A stretch of 64,000 bases of DNA from Rubrivivax sp. (GCA_022842595.1 JALHPF010000026.1:25682-89681); one strand, 5' to 3'. Counted from the stretch's first letter, positions 33,205-42,600 are shown. Notes: generated from the sequence alone by a model not told the origin. A program made the numbers and translations.

Positions 33205-35810
33205 TGCGCGGCGGGTGGGTGCTGGCGAGTGTGGCGCTGGTGCTGGTGGCGGCGCTGGGCGGCGACCGCGACGTGCAGGCGCAGCGCATCAGCGACGTTC
33301 GCGGAACGCGCCACAACCTGTCCTCGGGCGGGCCCGGGGGGACCCAGTCCACCGCCGCCGGCACGAGCGAGGTCTGCGTGTTCTGCCACACGCCCCACGG
33401 GGGAACCCAGGCCGACCAGGGCGGCACGCCGATGCGTCCGCCCCTGTGGAACCGGCGCGTGCCCGCGGGCAGCACGTACACACCGTACACGTCGAGTTCG
33501 CTCGACGCGCAGAACATCGTCGACGGGCTGAATGCTCAGCCGGGTGGCAGCAGCAAGCTCTGCCTGTCCTGCCACGATGGCACCCTGGCCCTGGGCAACG
33601 TGAACGTGCTCAACGGCAGCGCCAACGTCAGCATCCCGATGCAGGGGACGGGCGCCGGTGGGGTGATGCCACCCGGCGAAGGCCAGGCCAGCGGCTTCAC
33701 GCGTTTTCTCGGCACCGATCTGCGCAACGACCATCCGATCAGCGTCACCTACGACGCCACGCTCGCGGTGCGCGATGGCGAACTGCGTGTGCCCGACAGC
33801 AGCCAGCGCTGGCCCCCGGGCAGCGGCAGCGTGCTGGCCGTGCGCAGTCCGGGCTACAAGCCGCTGTTGCCGCTCGAACCCACGGGGCTCGGCGGGCTCG
33901 GGCAGGCGCAGTGCGCCACCTGCCACGACCCTCACACCCGCGAGCTCGACCCGACGAAGGGCAACCAGAAGTTCCTGCGGGCGCAGCGCTTCCAGGAAAC
34001 GGCGCCAGCCAACAACCACAACGTGGCGGGCGACATCCTGTGCCTGTCGTGCCACGACAAGCACAACGGTTTCGGCCTCTATGCGCGATCGGCGCATGCC
34101 AAGCCCGATGTCGCCGACGAAACCTACCGCGATGCGTCGGCCGCCCTGCGCGATTTTCCGGCCGGCCTGCCGGTGTGGAAGGCCAGCTGCCTGAACTGCC
34201 ACGACACCCACACCGTGCAGGGTGCGCGACGGCTCACGCGTGAAGGGACGGACGCACCGCTGCCTTTCAGCAACCCGCTGGCGGCCCGACAGGGCGGCGG
34301 GCCGGCGCTGGAGAACACCTGCTACCAGTGCCACACCACGGGCGCGAACTCGGTGCTCGCCAATCCGGCGGGGGTGCCTGACGTGCAGAGCGAGTTCTCC
34401 CTGTCGATTCGCATGCCGCTGACGACCCACGAGCAGGGCGTGACGACGGAGCCGCACGACATCGGGGGGAATTTCAGCGAACCCGGCCTGGACTGCACAA
34501 GCGCCAACAACCGCTGCGGAGCCGATTTCGTCGAGCCTCGCGCTGCCCTGGCCCAGCGCCACGCCGAATGCACGGACTGTCACAACCCGCATCGAGTGAT
34601 CCGCAATCGGCTCTTCAATGCCGATCCCGCCGTGTCGGACGCCAAGGGCACGCATCGCATCGACCCCGCCCCGGACTACACGCCCAGCAACCTCGCCAGC
34701 GGCGTGCTGCGGGGCACCTATGGCGTGGAGCCCAACTATGCCTCGCCCTCCTTTCATGTCGACCCGGGCAACTTCACGCCCAAGCGCGGCGACCCAGGCG
34801 CCAACGTCAGCACGGCGGTGACCCAGCCCTACGTGACCCGCGAGTACCAGATCTGCCTGAAGTGCCATTCGGACCACGCCTACGGCAACAACCCACCATC
34901 GCTGGGTCGGCCCGGCGGCACGGCGCTGGGGAGCAATGGGTTGACGCGCTACACCAACCAGGCGCGTGAGTTCCAGGCGCCCCAGGCGCACCAGGGTGGC
35001 GGCATCGGCGACGTGAAGAACCTGGGTGCGAACGGTGGCGCCGGGGTCCCGTACACGAGCGGCAATCACCGCTCCTGGCACCCGGTGCTGAAGGAGACCG
35101 GGCGATCACTGGCCCTGCGCGGCATCAGTGGCGCAAAGAACCCGTGGGCCTCGCCTTTCGGGAATGCCGGTGCCGTCGGCACCCAGACCATGTACTGCTC
35201 CGATTGCCATGGCTCGCGCGCCAGCACGAACGGATCGCTCGAACCCGACAGCGGTGTCGCGGGACCCCATGGATCGCAGAACGACTTCCTGCTGAAGGCG
35301 CCGTTCAGCGCCAGCAACCCGGCGCTGTGTTTCAAGTGCCATGACCGGCAGGTCTACTCGCCCACGGGCGACTCGAAGAAGTCGGGCTTCTTCACGGGCT
35401 TTTGCTGCCGGGGCGGTCGCGACGACGGCAAGGATCAGCTGCACTGGTATCACTGGAACAAGATCCTCGAATCGGACCCGAACCGCACGCTCAAGTGCAA
35501 CTGGTGCCATGCCGCCGTGCCGCACGGCTGGAAGAACAAGGCCCTGCTCGTGAACCTGAACGACGTGGGCGAGGAAGCGGGGCTGCCGGGCGGGAACAAC
35601 GAATTCCGCATGAACGCCAACGGCCAGTCCTACAACAAGGAGCCGTACTACCTGAATGCCAAGCTCAAGGTACGGACTTTCGCCACCAGCGGCAACTGGA
35701 CGGACACCAACTGCGGTTCGGCCAACTCGGGCAGCCAGTTCGGCACCAACGGCAACAACGCCGAGACGGGCAAGGACTGGATGAAGAGCGTCTGCAGCAA
35801 CCCACCGTGA
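33204..35810 (+). CDS. 11-haem (undecaheme) c-type cytochrome
   Basis: An 868-residue exported protein with 11 CXXCH motifs: CVFCH, CLSCH, CATCH, CLSCH, CLNCH, CYQCH, CTDCH, CLKCH, CSDCH, CFKCH and CNWCH. Many are followed by xPH/xxH His residues suited to bis-His ligation (CHTPHG, CHDPH, CHDKH, CHDTH, CHNPH). The opening (RHNLSSGG, EVCVFCHTPHGG) and TDLRNDHPISV are shared with the tetraheme protein at 22735, suggesting growth from a common module. The ATG overlaps the preceding stop by one base. The C-terminus has a few extra cysteines and no membrane anchor, so it is probably secreted. Likely the terminal or extracellular electron carrier. Confidence 0.88.
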   Translation: MRGGWVLASVALVLVAALGGDRDVQAQRISDVRGTRHNLSSGGPGGTQSTAAGTSEVCVFCHTPHGGTQADQGGTPMRPPLWNRRVPAGSTYTPYTSSSLDAQNIVDGLNAQPGGSSKLCLSCHDGTLALGNVNVLNGSANVSIPMQGTGAGGVMPPGEGQASGFTRFLGTDLRNDHPISVTYDATLAVRDGELRVPDSSQRWPPGSGSVLAVRSPGYKPLLPLEPTGLGGLGQAQCATCHDPHTRELDPTKGNQKFLRAQRFQETAPANNHNVAGDILCLSCHDKHNGFGLYARSAHAKPDVADETYRDASAALRDFPAGLPVWKASCLNCHDTHTVQGARRLTREGTDAPLPFSNPLAARQGGGPALENTCYQCHTTGANSVLANPAGVPDVQSEFSLSIRMPLTTHEQGVTTEPHDIGGNFSEPGLDCTSANNRCGADFVEPRAALAQRHAECTDCHNPHRVIRNRLFNADPAVSDAKGTHRIDPAPDYTPSNLASGVLRGTYGVEPNYASPSFHVDPGNFTPKRGDPGANVSTAVTQPYVTREYQICLKCHSDHAYGNNPPSLGRPGGTALGSNGLTRYTNQAREFQAPQAHQGGGIGDVKNLGANGGAGVPYTSGNHRSWHPVLKETGRSLALRGISGAKNPWASPFGNAGAVGTQTMYCSDCHGSRASTNGSLEPDSGVAGPHGSQNDFLLKAPFSASNPALCFKCHDRQVYSPTGDSKKSGFFTGFCCRGGRDDGKDQLHWYHWNKILESDPNRTLKCNWCHAAVPHGWKNKALLVNLNDVGEEAGLPGGNNEFRMNANGQSYNKEPYYLNAKLKVRTFATSGNWTDTNCGSANSGSQFGTNGNNAETGKDWMKSVCSNPP

Positions 35811-35817
35811 GCCTGTG

Positions 35818-36837
35818 ATGACGCCATATTCATGGGCTGCACACTTCGGGTCGCTGCGCAACGTGCTGGTCGTGCTGGCACTCCTGTTCGGCGTGGTCCT
35901 GGGCACACCGGAAGGCTGGCTGCGCTGGCCTCTGACCGCCGTGTTCGCGCTGTTGTCGCTGCAGCTGCTTGCCGCGCTGGTGGTCCACCCCGCATTTCGC
36001 CGCAAGCTGCCGCTGCTGGTGGCGCACCTGGCATTGCTCGCCCTGGTGGTGCTGGCAGGGCTGGGACGCTTGCTAGCGCTGGACGGGCGATTCGAGCTGA
36101 CCCAGGGCGTGCCCTTCGACGGCCGGCTGCTGGACCAGCGGGCCGGGCCGCTGCACCTGCACGGGCTCGATCGGCTGGCGTTCCTGCACGAGGGGTTCGA
36201 GATCGACTATGCACCCGGGCTTCGACGCGGTGTCACGCGCAACACCGTGCACTGGCGCGACGAGGCCGGGCTCGCGCGCACCGCAGTCATCGGCGACCAT
36301 CGACCCCTGGTCATCGACGGCTATCGCATCTATACCAGCCCCAACAAGGGTTTTGCACCGCTGTTGCGCTGGCAACCGGCACAGGGCACGCCGGTGCTGG
36401 GTGCGGTGCATCTGCCCAGTTTCCCGATGCATGCGCTGCGCCAGTCGAGGGAGTGGCGGCTTCCCGACGGCCGCGCGGTCTGGGTGATGCTGCAGATCGA
36501 CGACAAGCTCATCGACCCGGCTGCGGCTGCGCGATTCCGCATGCCGGCCGAACACAGCCTGGTGCTGCGTGTGGGCGATGCCCGGCATGAGCTGGCGCCC
36601 GGGCAGGGCATGGCCATCGACGGTGGCACCTTGGTCTACGAACGATTGAGCACCTGGATGGGCTACCGCGTGGCCTACGACCCGACGCTGCCCTGGCTGC
36701 TGGCTTCCGCACTGCTCGCTGCGCTGGCCCTGGGCTGGCACTACCTGCTGGCGTTCCGTGTGCCTGCGGTGGCGCCCGACCTGCCGATGCCGGCACCGGC
36801 AGCGCTGCCACCCGGCCTCGAGACGGGAGGGACATGA
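35818..36837 (+). CDS. ResB-like cytochrome c biogenesis protein
   Basis: A 339-residue protein with N-terminal membrane helices (VLVVLALLFGVVLG, PLTAVFALLSLQLLAALVV, LLVAHLALLALVVLAG), a periplasmic beta-rich domain (~95-290, with VIDGYRIYTSPNKGFAPLL) and a final helix (LLASALLAALALGW). This is the short ResB/Ccs1 architecture of System II. ResB delivers apocytochrome to the ResC/CcsA haem channel. The next gene, overlapping by 4 bases, is CcsA-like, which supports the call. The GTG at 35815 is an alternative start. The pair directly follows the 11-haem cytochrome. Confidence 0.8.
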   Translation: MTPYSWAAHFGSLRNVLVVLALLFGVVLGTPEGWLRWPLTAVFALLSLQLLAALVVHPAFRRKLPLLVAHLALLALVVLAGLGRLLALDGRFELTQGVPFDGRLLDQRAGPLHLHGLDRLAFLHEGFEIDYAPGLRRGVTRNTVHWRDEAGLARTAVIGDHRPLVIDGYRIYTSPNKGFAPLLRWQPAQGTPVLGAVHLPSFPMHALRQSREWRLPDGRAVWVMLQIDDKLIDPAAAARFRMPAEHSLVLRVGDARHELAPGQGMAIDGGTLVYERLSTWMGYRVAYDPTLPWLLASALLAALALGWHYLLAFRVPAVAPDLPMPAPAALPPGLETGGT

Positions 36838-37628
36838 TGGCTGCAGCGCAGGCCTTGACGTGGGCGGCCCTGGGGCTCTATGCGGTGGCGATGGCCGTGG
36901 CCTGGCGACGGCCGGGCCATGGGCTGGGCTGGCTGTGGGCCGCCCTGATCCTGCATACGGCCGCGCTGGGCTGGCGCTGGCAGGCCGTGGGGCATGGGCC
37001 GTTCACGACGCTGCACGAGATCCTGTCGAGCAACCTCTGGAGCCTGGCGCTGGTGTTTGCCGTGGCCGCCACGGCCTGCCGTGAACTGCGCCACGCCCTT
37101 CTGCCGGCCGCTGCGGTATGGGCCGTGCTCGGTGCGTGGTTGGCTGTCAGCGACGCTTCGCCCGGCCACCTGCCGGCGACCTACGACACGCCGCTGCTCT
37201 ACCTTCACACGGTGGTGGGCAAGCTGTTCCTGGGCCTGCTGCTGGTGGCCATGGCTGCCGGTGCCGTGCCCTGGTGGCGGCGCACGGCGGCCGGGGCGCG
37301 CAGGCTGGTCGACGCGGCCGATGACGACCGGCACGACCTGCTGAGCTACCGCTTTGCGGCGTTCGCCCTGGTGTTCGACAGCCTGATGCTGATCGTCGGA
37401 GCCGTCTGGGCGCAGGATGCCTGGGGCCGCTACTGGGCCTGGGACCCACTGGAGAGCTGGGCCTTCGCGACCTGGGTGGCGCTGGTTCTGGTCTTGCACG
37501 CACGGCACACCCTGCGCCCGCAGCCCCGGGTCCACGCCGCGTGGGTGGCCGGTGTCTTCGTCATTGCCTTTCTCACGTTCTTCGGCGTGCCTTTCCTGTC
37601 GGTGGCGCCGCACAAGGGGGCGATTTGA
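36834..37628 (+). CDS. CcsA/ResC-like haem channel protein
   Basis: A 264-residue polytopic membrane protein with the WWD haem motif WAQDAWGRYWAWDPLESW (~195-212) and flanking His candidates (LYLHTVVGK, PFLSVAPHKGA region). The length and motif match CcsA/ResC rather than CcmC or CcmF. With the ResB-like partner it forms a System II haem export and ligation unit. Its ATG overlaps the ResB stop; its stop overlaps the next gene's TTG. Multiple ResBC pairs dedicated to particular cytochromes are known in Geobacter-type genomes. Confidence 0.87.
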   Translation: MMAAAQALTWAALGLYAVAMAVAWRRPGHGLGWLWAALILHTAALGWRWQAVGHGPFTTLHEILSSNLWSLALVFAVAATACRELRHALLPAAAVWAVLGAWLAVSDASPGHLPATYDTPLLYLHTVVGKLFLGLLLVAMAAGAVPWWRRTAAGARRLVDAADDDRHDLLSYRFAAFALVFDSLMLIVGAVWAQDAWGRYWAWDPLESWAFATWVALVLVLHARHTLRPQPRVHAAWVAGVFVIAFLTFFGVPFLSVAPHKGAI

Positions 37629-38335
37629 CGCCTCCCGGCCGTTGGTCACCCGCGTCGCGGGACAGACGCCGGCTCGGTGCGCTCGGGACCTTGGCCCTGG
37701 TGCTGGCGGCCGGGGCGTGGCTCGACAGCCTGCCATCGCCGCACGCGCCGCATGCGCCGCATGCGCCGCAAGCGGATCACCAGGCCGCCCGGCCCGCCCC
37801 GGCCGCAGCGCCTGCCACGGCTCCCGTGGCGCGCGCCGACCCGCGGCGTTCGCCGGGTCGGCACGCGTTGCAGGCGCGCCAGGCCGAGGTCAGGCAGCGC
37901 TTCGACGAAGCCGTGGTGATGCTGCATGCGCGGCAGTACGACCATGCCGTCACGGCCCTGCACCGGGTTCTGGCTTTGGCGCCCGAAATGCCCGAAGCCC
38001 ATGTGAACATGGGTTTCGCCTTGCTCGGCATGCAGCGCGGCAAGGCGGCGCGCGACTTCTTCGATGGCGCCATGGCGTTGAAACCCGATCAGGCCAATGC
38101 CTACTACGGCCTGGCGCTGGCGTGGGAGGCCGAGGGTGACCTGCACCTGGCCACGGGTGCGATGCGCAGCTACCTGCACCTGGCCCGGAGCGAAAGCGAA
38201 GCCCACCTTCGCCGGGCGCGTGCCGCCTTGTGGGAATGGGAGACCCGGCTCGACGCCGGTCGACCGTCGCCAGTGGTCTCGGCATCGGCATCGGCACCAG
38301 CATCGGCGTCCGTACCCCCGCCCACCGCGCGCTGA
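37625..38335 (+). CDS. membrane-anchored TPR protein
   Basis: A 236-residue protein probably starting at a TTG (37625) that overlaps the previous stop and has GGGGG upstream. One N-terminal membrane/signal helix (LGALGTLALVLAAGAWL) is followed by repeated HAPHAPHAP and a Pro/Ala linker, then about three TPR units (EVRQRFDEAVVMLHARQYDH, MPEAHVNMGFALLGM, PDQANAYYGLALAWE) and an Ala/Ser-rich tail. CcmI-like TPR proteins present apocytochromes to haem ligases, so it may be the apocytochrome chaperone of the ResB/CcsA pair; this is inference. Last gene of the long plus-strand operon. Confidence 0.7.
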   Translation: MTPPGRWSPASRDRRRLGALGTLALVLAAGAWLDSLPSPHAPHAPHAPQADHQAARPAPAAAPATAPVARADPRRSPGRHALQARQAEVRQRFDEAVVMLHARQYDHAVTALHRVLALAPEMPEAHVNMGFALLGMQRGKAARDFFDGAMALKPDQANAYYGLALAWEAEGDLHLATGAMRSYLHLARSESEAHLRRARAALWEWETRLDAGRPSPVVSASASAPASASVPPPTAR

Positions 38336-38365
38336 ATCGTTCAACGGCAAGCGAGCGGGGCATGC

Positions 38366-38381
38366 TGGCCGCTGACTTGCT
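38366..38381 (+). promoter_or_regulatory. sigma-54 promoter candidate before ccmI
   Basis: TGGCCGCTGACTTGCT has -24 TGGCC and a consensus -12 TTGCT with GG-N10-GC spacing, about 130 bases before the ccmI ATG. Confidence 0.55.
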
Positions 38382-38439
38382 TTGTCGTCGGACATGAGTT
38401 CGCCATCGCCGCGTGCCGACACGCTTGTCCCGCCCTGGG

Positions 38440-38455
38440 TTCCCGATTCCGGGAA
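38440..38455. promoter_or_regulatory. TTCCCG-N4-CGGGAA inverted repeat before ccmI
   Basis: TTCCCGATTCCGGGAA, the second full copy of the inverted repeat seen at 22533, differing in one spacer base. It contains TTCCGGGAA at 38447-38455. Here it lies downstream of the sigma-54 candidate and 55 bases before the ccmI start, so it would fall in the leader RNA if that promoter is used. Confidence 0.5.
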
Positions 38456-38509
38456 GCCATTCCCGAGCGTGAGCGCAGCTCGCGACATCAGCTGCCACGG
38501 AGACTTGCC

Positions 38510-39784
38510 ATGACCATCTTCTGGATCGTCGTTGCGTTGCTCTTGCTGGGAGGCCTGTTGATGCTTCTCCCCGCACTGCTGGGGGCCGGGCCCACCGGCA
38601 GCGGAATGGCCCGCGGCGCCGTCAATGTCGCGGTCTATCGCGACCAGCTGCTCGAAGCCCAGGCCGAGGCGGCGGCGGGCCTGCTCAGCGACGAAGGGCT
38701 GAGCCAGCGGCGGGCCGAGATCGCTCGCCGCGTGGCGGACGACGTGCCCGCGTCTGCGCCCGAAACACCGGGCCCCGCCAGGGCCTCGAGGCGGACTGCC
38801 GCGGCCCTGGTCCTGCTGCTGCCGTTGGCCAGCATCGGCACCTACCTCGCGCTGGGCCAGCCGGAGGCCGTGGCGCCCACCGTGACGGTCGCGTCGAAGG
38901 GCAGCGCGCAGGGCAAGCACAGCCTGGGGCCCGAGGAGATCCAGGGCATGGTCACGGCACTGGCCGAAAGGCTGAAGGCCGACCCCGCCAACGCCGAAGG
39001 CTGGCTGATGCTCGGCCGTTCCTACACGGCTTTGGGGCGCTACCGCGACGCGGTCACGGCCTTCCGGCGGGCCAGCGAACTGCTGCCGCAGGATGCCGGG
39101 GTGCTGGCCGACCTGGCCGATGTGGTGGGCATGGCGCAGAACAAGCGTCTGGCCGGCGAGCCGGCGAAGATCATCCAGCGGGCGCTCGACATCGATCCGC
39201 GTCACGTCAAGGCCCTGGCCCTGGCCGGCAGTGTGGCCTTCGAGGCCCGTGATTACGCCAACGCACGCAGCTACTGGCAGCGCCTGGTGGCGGTGGTGCC
39301 CGCCGACTCGCCGCTGGCACGATCGGTCCGGGGCAGCATCGCCGAAGCCACGCAGCTCGAAACCGGTGGCAGCGTGCAAGCCGTGGCCGAGCGCATCCCG
39401 GCTGCGCCGGCCGCCGCTTCCGGTGCCACCGGCAGTGCCGGGAGCTCGGTCTCGGGTGAAGTCCAGCTGAGCCCCGAACTGGCCGCACGCGTGTCCGCAG
39501 GCGACACGCTCTTCATCTTTGCCCGCGCCGAGCAAGGGCCCCGCATGCCGCTGGCCATCCTGCGGCGGCCGGCCGGGGACTGGCCGCAGCGCTTCACCCT
39601 CGACGATGCCATGGCCATGGCGCCGAACCTGAAGTTGTCGGGCTTTGCGTCGGTCGTGGTGGGTGCCCGCGTTTCGCGCAGCGGGCAAGCCATGCCGCAG
39701 GCGGGTGACCTGATCGGCCAGGGCTCGCCGGTCGCGCCGGGCAGCACCGGGCTGCGCATCGTCATCGACCGTGTGCAACCTTGA
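38510..39784 (+). CDS. ccmI: cytochrome c maturation protein CcmI
   Basis: A 424-residue protein of CcmI/CycH architecture: N-terminal helix (FWIVVALLLLGGLLMLLPAL), a cytoplasmic leucine-zipper-like segment with VYRDQLLE, a second helix (TAAALVLLLPLASIGTYLAL, ~93-113), a periplasmic TPR domain (PANAEGWLMLGRSYTALGRY onward) and a C-terminal CcmI_2-type beta domain (LFIFARAEQGPRMPLAI). It chaperones apocytochrome C-termini to CcmF/H. It is unusual that it lies 21 kb from ccmF-G-H, on the opposite strand. The start has CACGGAGAC upstream. Confidence 0.88.
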   Translation: MTIFWIVVALLLLGGLLMLLPALLGAGPTGSGMARGAVNVAVYRDQLLEAQAEAAAGLLSDEGLSQRRAEIARRVADDVPASAPETPGPARASRRTAAALVLLLPLASIGTYLALGQPEAVAPTVTVASKGSAQGKHSLGPEEIQGMVTALAERLKADPANAEGWLMLGRSYTALGRYRDAVTAFRRASELLPQDAGVLADLADVVGMAQNKRLAGEPAKIIQRALDIDPRHVKALALAGSVAFEARDYANARSYWQRLVAVVPADSPLARSVRGSIAEATQLETGGSVQAVAERIPAAPAAASGATGSAGSSVSGEVQLSPELAARVSAGDTLFIFARAEQGPRMPLAILRRPAGDWPQRFTLDDAMAMAPNLKLSGFASVVVGARVSRSGQAMPQAGDLIGQGSPVAPGSTGLRIVIDRVQP

Positions 39785-39902
39785 ACGCCCCCGCTGGCCG
39801 GTGGTGAGCGCGCCATCGGGTCGCGGCTCCCGGGTTTGTGGTGTTGCGCGGGTTCGCAGGCGAGGTCCACAATGAAGACGGGTTTGTCTCTGGCCGTTCA
39901 CC

Positions 39903-40481
39903 ATGAAGTCTATTTGGGTCTTTCTCGCGGCTGGGCTCTTGGCTTCGGGGCAGGCCTGCGCCGCCGACGAACCGCCGAAGGCGGCCCTGGACGAAGCCCG
40001 CAAGGCCTCTGGCGAGCTCGTCGCCAGCGTGCGCAGCGAACTGCTCAAGGCCATCGAGGCCAGTGGCCCCTTGCGCGCGATCGTGGTGTGCAAGTACACG
40101 GTGCCCGAAATCGCCTCGGCCATGTCCCGCAAGTACGGCGCCCGCATCACGCGCGTCAGCCTCATGCCGCGCAATCCGGCCCTGGGCTGGGGCGACGCCT
40201 GGGAGCAGAAGGTCATGATGGACTTCGACGAGCGTGCCGACCGGGGCGAAAAAGTCGAAGGCATGGAGCACTCTGCCGTGGTCAACGAACCGGCGGGCAA
40301 GTTCATCCGCTACATGCGCGCGCTCCCGACCATGCCGGTCTGCATGGGTTGCCACGGCGCGCCCGACCAGATGACGGAGGCCGTGCGCAGCCAGATCGCC
40401 CACGACTATCCGCACGACCGCGCGATGGGCGTGGCCGTGGGCAAGGTTCGCGGTGCGGTGACGTTCAAGAAACCGCTGTAG
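39903..40481 (+). CDS. Tll0287/DUF3365-like monoheme protein
   Basis: A 192-residue exported protein (signal peptide ending GQACAAD) of the Tll0287/DUF3365 haem-binding type. It has one CXXCH (CMGCHGAP, ~141), preceded by KFIRYMRALPTMPVC, and an N-terminal ICKYTVP-like Cys region (VVCKYTVPE, ~56). This fold resembles a PAS-type periplasmic sensor or a redox protein with haem attached on a loop. Such proteins often act as sensors or small carriers. It is followed by a convergent SEL1 gene and then by the kinase/regulator pair, so a role as redox sensor input is conceivable but unproven. Confidence 0.8.
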   Translation: MKSIWVFLAAGLLASGQACAADEPPKAALDEARKASGELVASVRSELLKAIEASGPLRAIVVCKYTVPEIASAMSRKYGARITRVSLMPRNPALGWGDAWEQKVMMDFDERADRGEKVEGMEHSAVVNEPAGKFIRYMRALPTMPVCMGCHGAPDQMTEAVRSQIAHDYPHDRAMGVAVGKVRGAVTFKKPL

Positions 40482-40495
40482 GCCGGGCGACGGGC

Positions 40496-41056
40496 TTAGG
40501 GTCGGGTGCGTTGCGGCGCATCGGCCCTCGGAGCGTCGGGATGATTCCGGTACGCGGTGGCATCGGCATGGCCCTGTGCTGCCGCGCGGCCGATCCACTT
40601 GGCGGCCTCGTCGGCACTCTGCGTGACGCCACTGCCGGTCAGGAAGAGGATGCCCAGGCTGTACTGTGCATCGGCATGCCCCTGGCGGGCGGCCTCGAAG
40701 TACCACTGCGCTGCCAGACGGGCGCCGTCGGCCCCGGCCGGCAGCTCGGCCAGACCGTAGGCGTACATGTTTCCGAGAAGGAACTGCGCTTCGGCCAGCC
40801 CCTGGCGCGCGGCCCGTTCGAACCACTGCAGGGCCAGTGCGTCGCTTTCGCGCACGCCATGGCCGTGGTAGTAGAGCTGCCCCAGTCGTGACTGCGCCAA
40901 GGCATTGCCGTTTCGTGCCAGAGGCTCCAGCATCCGCACTGCGCTGGGGTAGTCTTTGCGGTGCAGCGCAGCCATGGCGTCCTGCACGGCGTCGGCCTGG
41001 GCGCCGACCAGGAAGAGGGACAGGCCCGCAGCCCAGATGAATTTGCTGATGTGCAT
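40496..41056 (-). CDS. exported SEL1-repeat protein
   Basis: A 186-residue protein with signal peptide (WAAGLSLFLVGAQADA) and four SEL1/TPR-like repeats (for example AQSRLGQLYYHGHGV, AQFLLGNMYAYGL, AQYSLGILFLTGSGV). AAGGAGC precedes the ATG at 41056. SEL1 proteins are protein-binding scaffolds. A second SEL1 protein lies at 44078, so the kinase/regulator genes are flanked by two of them. It is transcribed divergently from the kinase gene across a ~70-bp gap. Confidence 0.8.
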   Translation of the reverse strand: MHISKFIWAAGLSLFLVGAQADAVQDAMAALHRKDYPSAVRMLEPLARNGNALAQSRLGQLYYHGHGVRESDALALQWFERAARQGLAEAQFLLGNMYAYGLAELPAGADGARLAAQWYFEAARQGHADAQYSLGILFLTGSGVTQSADEAAKWIGRAAAQGHADATAYRNHPDAPRADAPQRTRP

Positions 41057-41125
41057 CGTGATGCTCCTTGATTTCGCCGTTTCCCATGCAAAGGCCGTAC
41101 CGGCGCCGATGCGGCTGTGCTGGCC

Positions 41126-42600
41126 ATGAGCGACGAGGGCGACAGCGCGCGCAGCCAGGCCACGGCGCTTGCCCGAGAGCCTGAAGCCTTCGTGCGACCC
41201 GGTCATTCGCTTCGCGCCAAGGCCTTGGGCGTCACGCTGCTCCTGGTGGTCTACCTGCTGGCTTCGGTGGCCTACGTATCGATCGAACGCGGGAAGATCT
41301 ACGACAGCATGCAGTCGCTGGAGACGGTGGCCCGCCACGAGCGCGCCCTGGCTCTGGCGGAAGCTTCCGTCAACGGCGCGAAGATCGATGTCAGCGAAGC
41401 CAGCAGTGCCGGCCAGGACGGTGCCGTGCTGCCCGGAGAGCTGTCGCTCTACATGGAAAGCTGCGCCAAGGTCTTCGAGGGCCTCGAGCCCTTCGACCCC
41501 GGCTATGCCCTGCTGCAGCGAACCATCGAACGCAGCTACGGCGCCCTGCGTGAATCACCAGTGCGCGCCAACTGGATCGACCTGCGCGAGTCGCTCGGGC
41601 GCGTGGCCGACGACCTGGAGATCCGCCATGCCCGGTTGGTCGAGGAACGGGCACGCCTGACTCGGAGTTACGAGCGGCAGTACGACCTGGTGACAGTGCA
41701 GTCGGTGGCACTAGCACTCGCCGGGATTGTCCTGTTCGGCACGCTGGCGGCGTGGTTCTTTGCCCGCCTGACCCACGACATCAGGCGCCTTGAATTGCAC
41801 GCCCGCCGCATCGTGCGCGGCAGCCGTGGCGTGGCGATGGACGTGCAGCGCTCCGACGAGCTGGGGCAGCTGATGCAGGCTGTCAACCGGATGGCTGGGG
41901 ACCTCGATGAGCGCGAAAAGCAGATCGAGCTCGACAGCCAGCGCCGCTTCCACCAGGACAAGATGCTGGCCGTCGGCGCCTTGGCGGCCGGCATCGCGCA
42001 CGAAGTGAACAACCCGCTGGCGGTGATTGCCGGCGTGGCGCAGGAACTGCGCGAGCCCGGCGACAAGCCGCCCGCCCAGGTGGCCGAGAGCGCCCGCCTC
42101 ATCCTCGCGCAAGCCGAGCGTGCGGCACAGGCGGCGCGACACCTGGCCGAAGCGGCGGCCCCGGCAGCGGCGGAGCTCGACCTCGTCGACCTCAACGCGC
42201 TGGTGCGGCGTGCCGTGCAGTTGATGGCCTACGACCGGCGTTACCGTCAATTCCGGTTCGCGATCGAGATCGACGATCACCTGCCGGCACCGCGCACCTC
42301 GGGCACGGCCATCCAGCAGGTGCTGATGCATGTGTTGTCGATGGGCTGCGACGCGATGGCAGTACGGCGCTGGACACCCGCCGATGTCCGCATTGCCACC
42401 CTCCAGGTGGCAGATCGGGTCGAGATCCATATCGAGTTCCCGCCGGTGATCGATTTCCAGCTGCGCGACACGCAGCGTGCCCTGCTGCTCAGCCGGGCGA
42501 TCGTCGAACCCCTTTGCGGACAGCTTGCGTTTGATCAAGCCCCGGGCCCCCGGTGGCGAATTAGGCTCAGCCTGCCCGTCGACTTTGGCGGTGACGGGGG

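Noticed and set aside
39794..39811. TGGCCGGTGGTGAGC upstream of the DUF3365-like gene as a sixth sigma-54 site in the cytochrome locus
   Set aside because: Spacing fits, but the -12 box (GAGC) lacks the TT and the -24 is weak.
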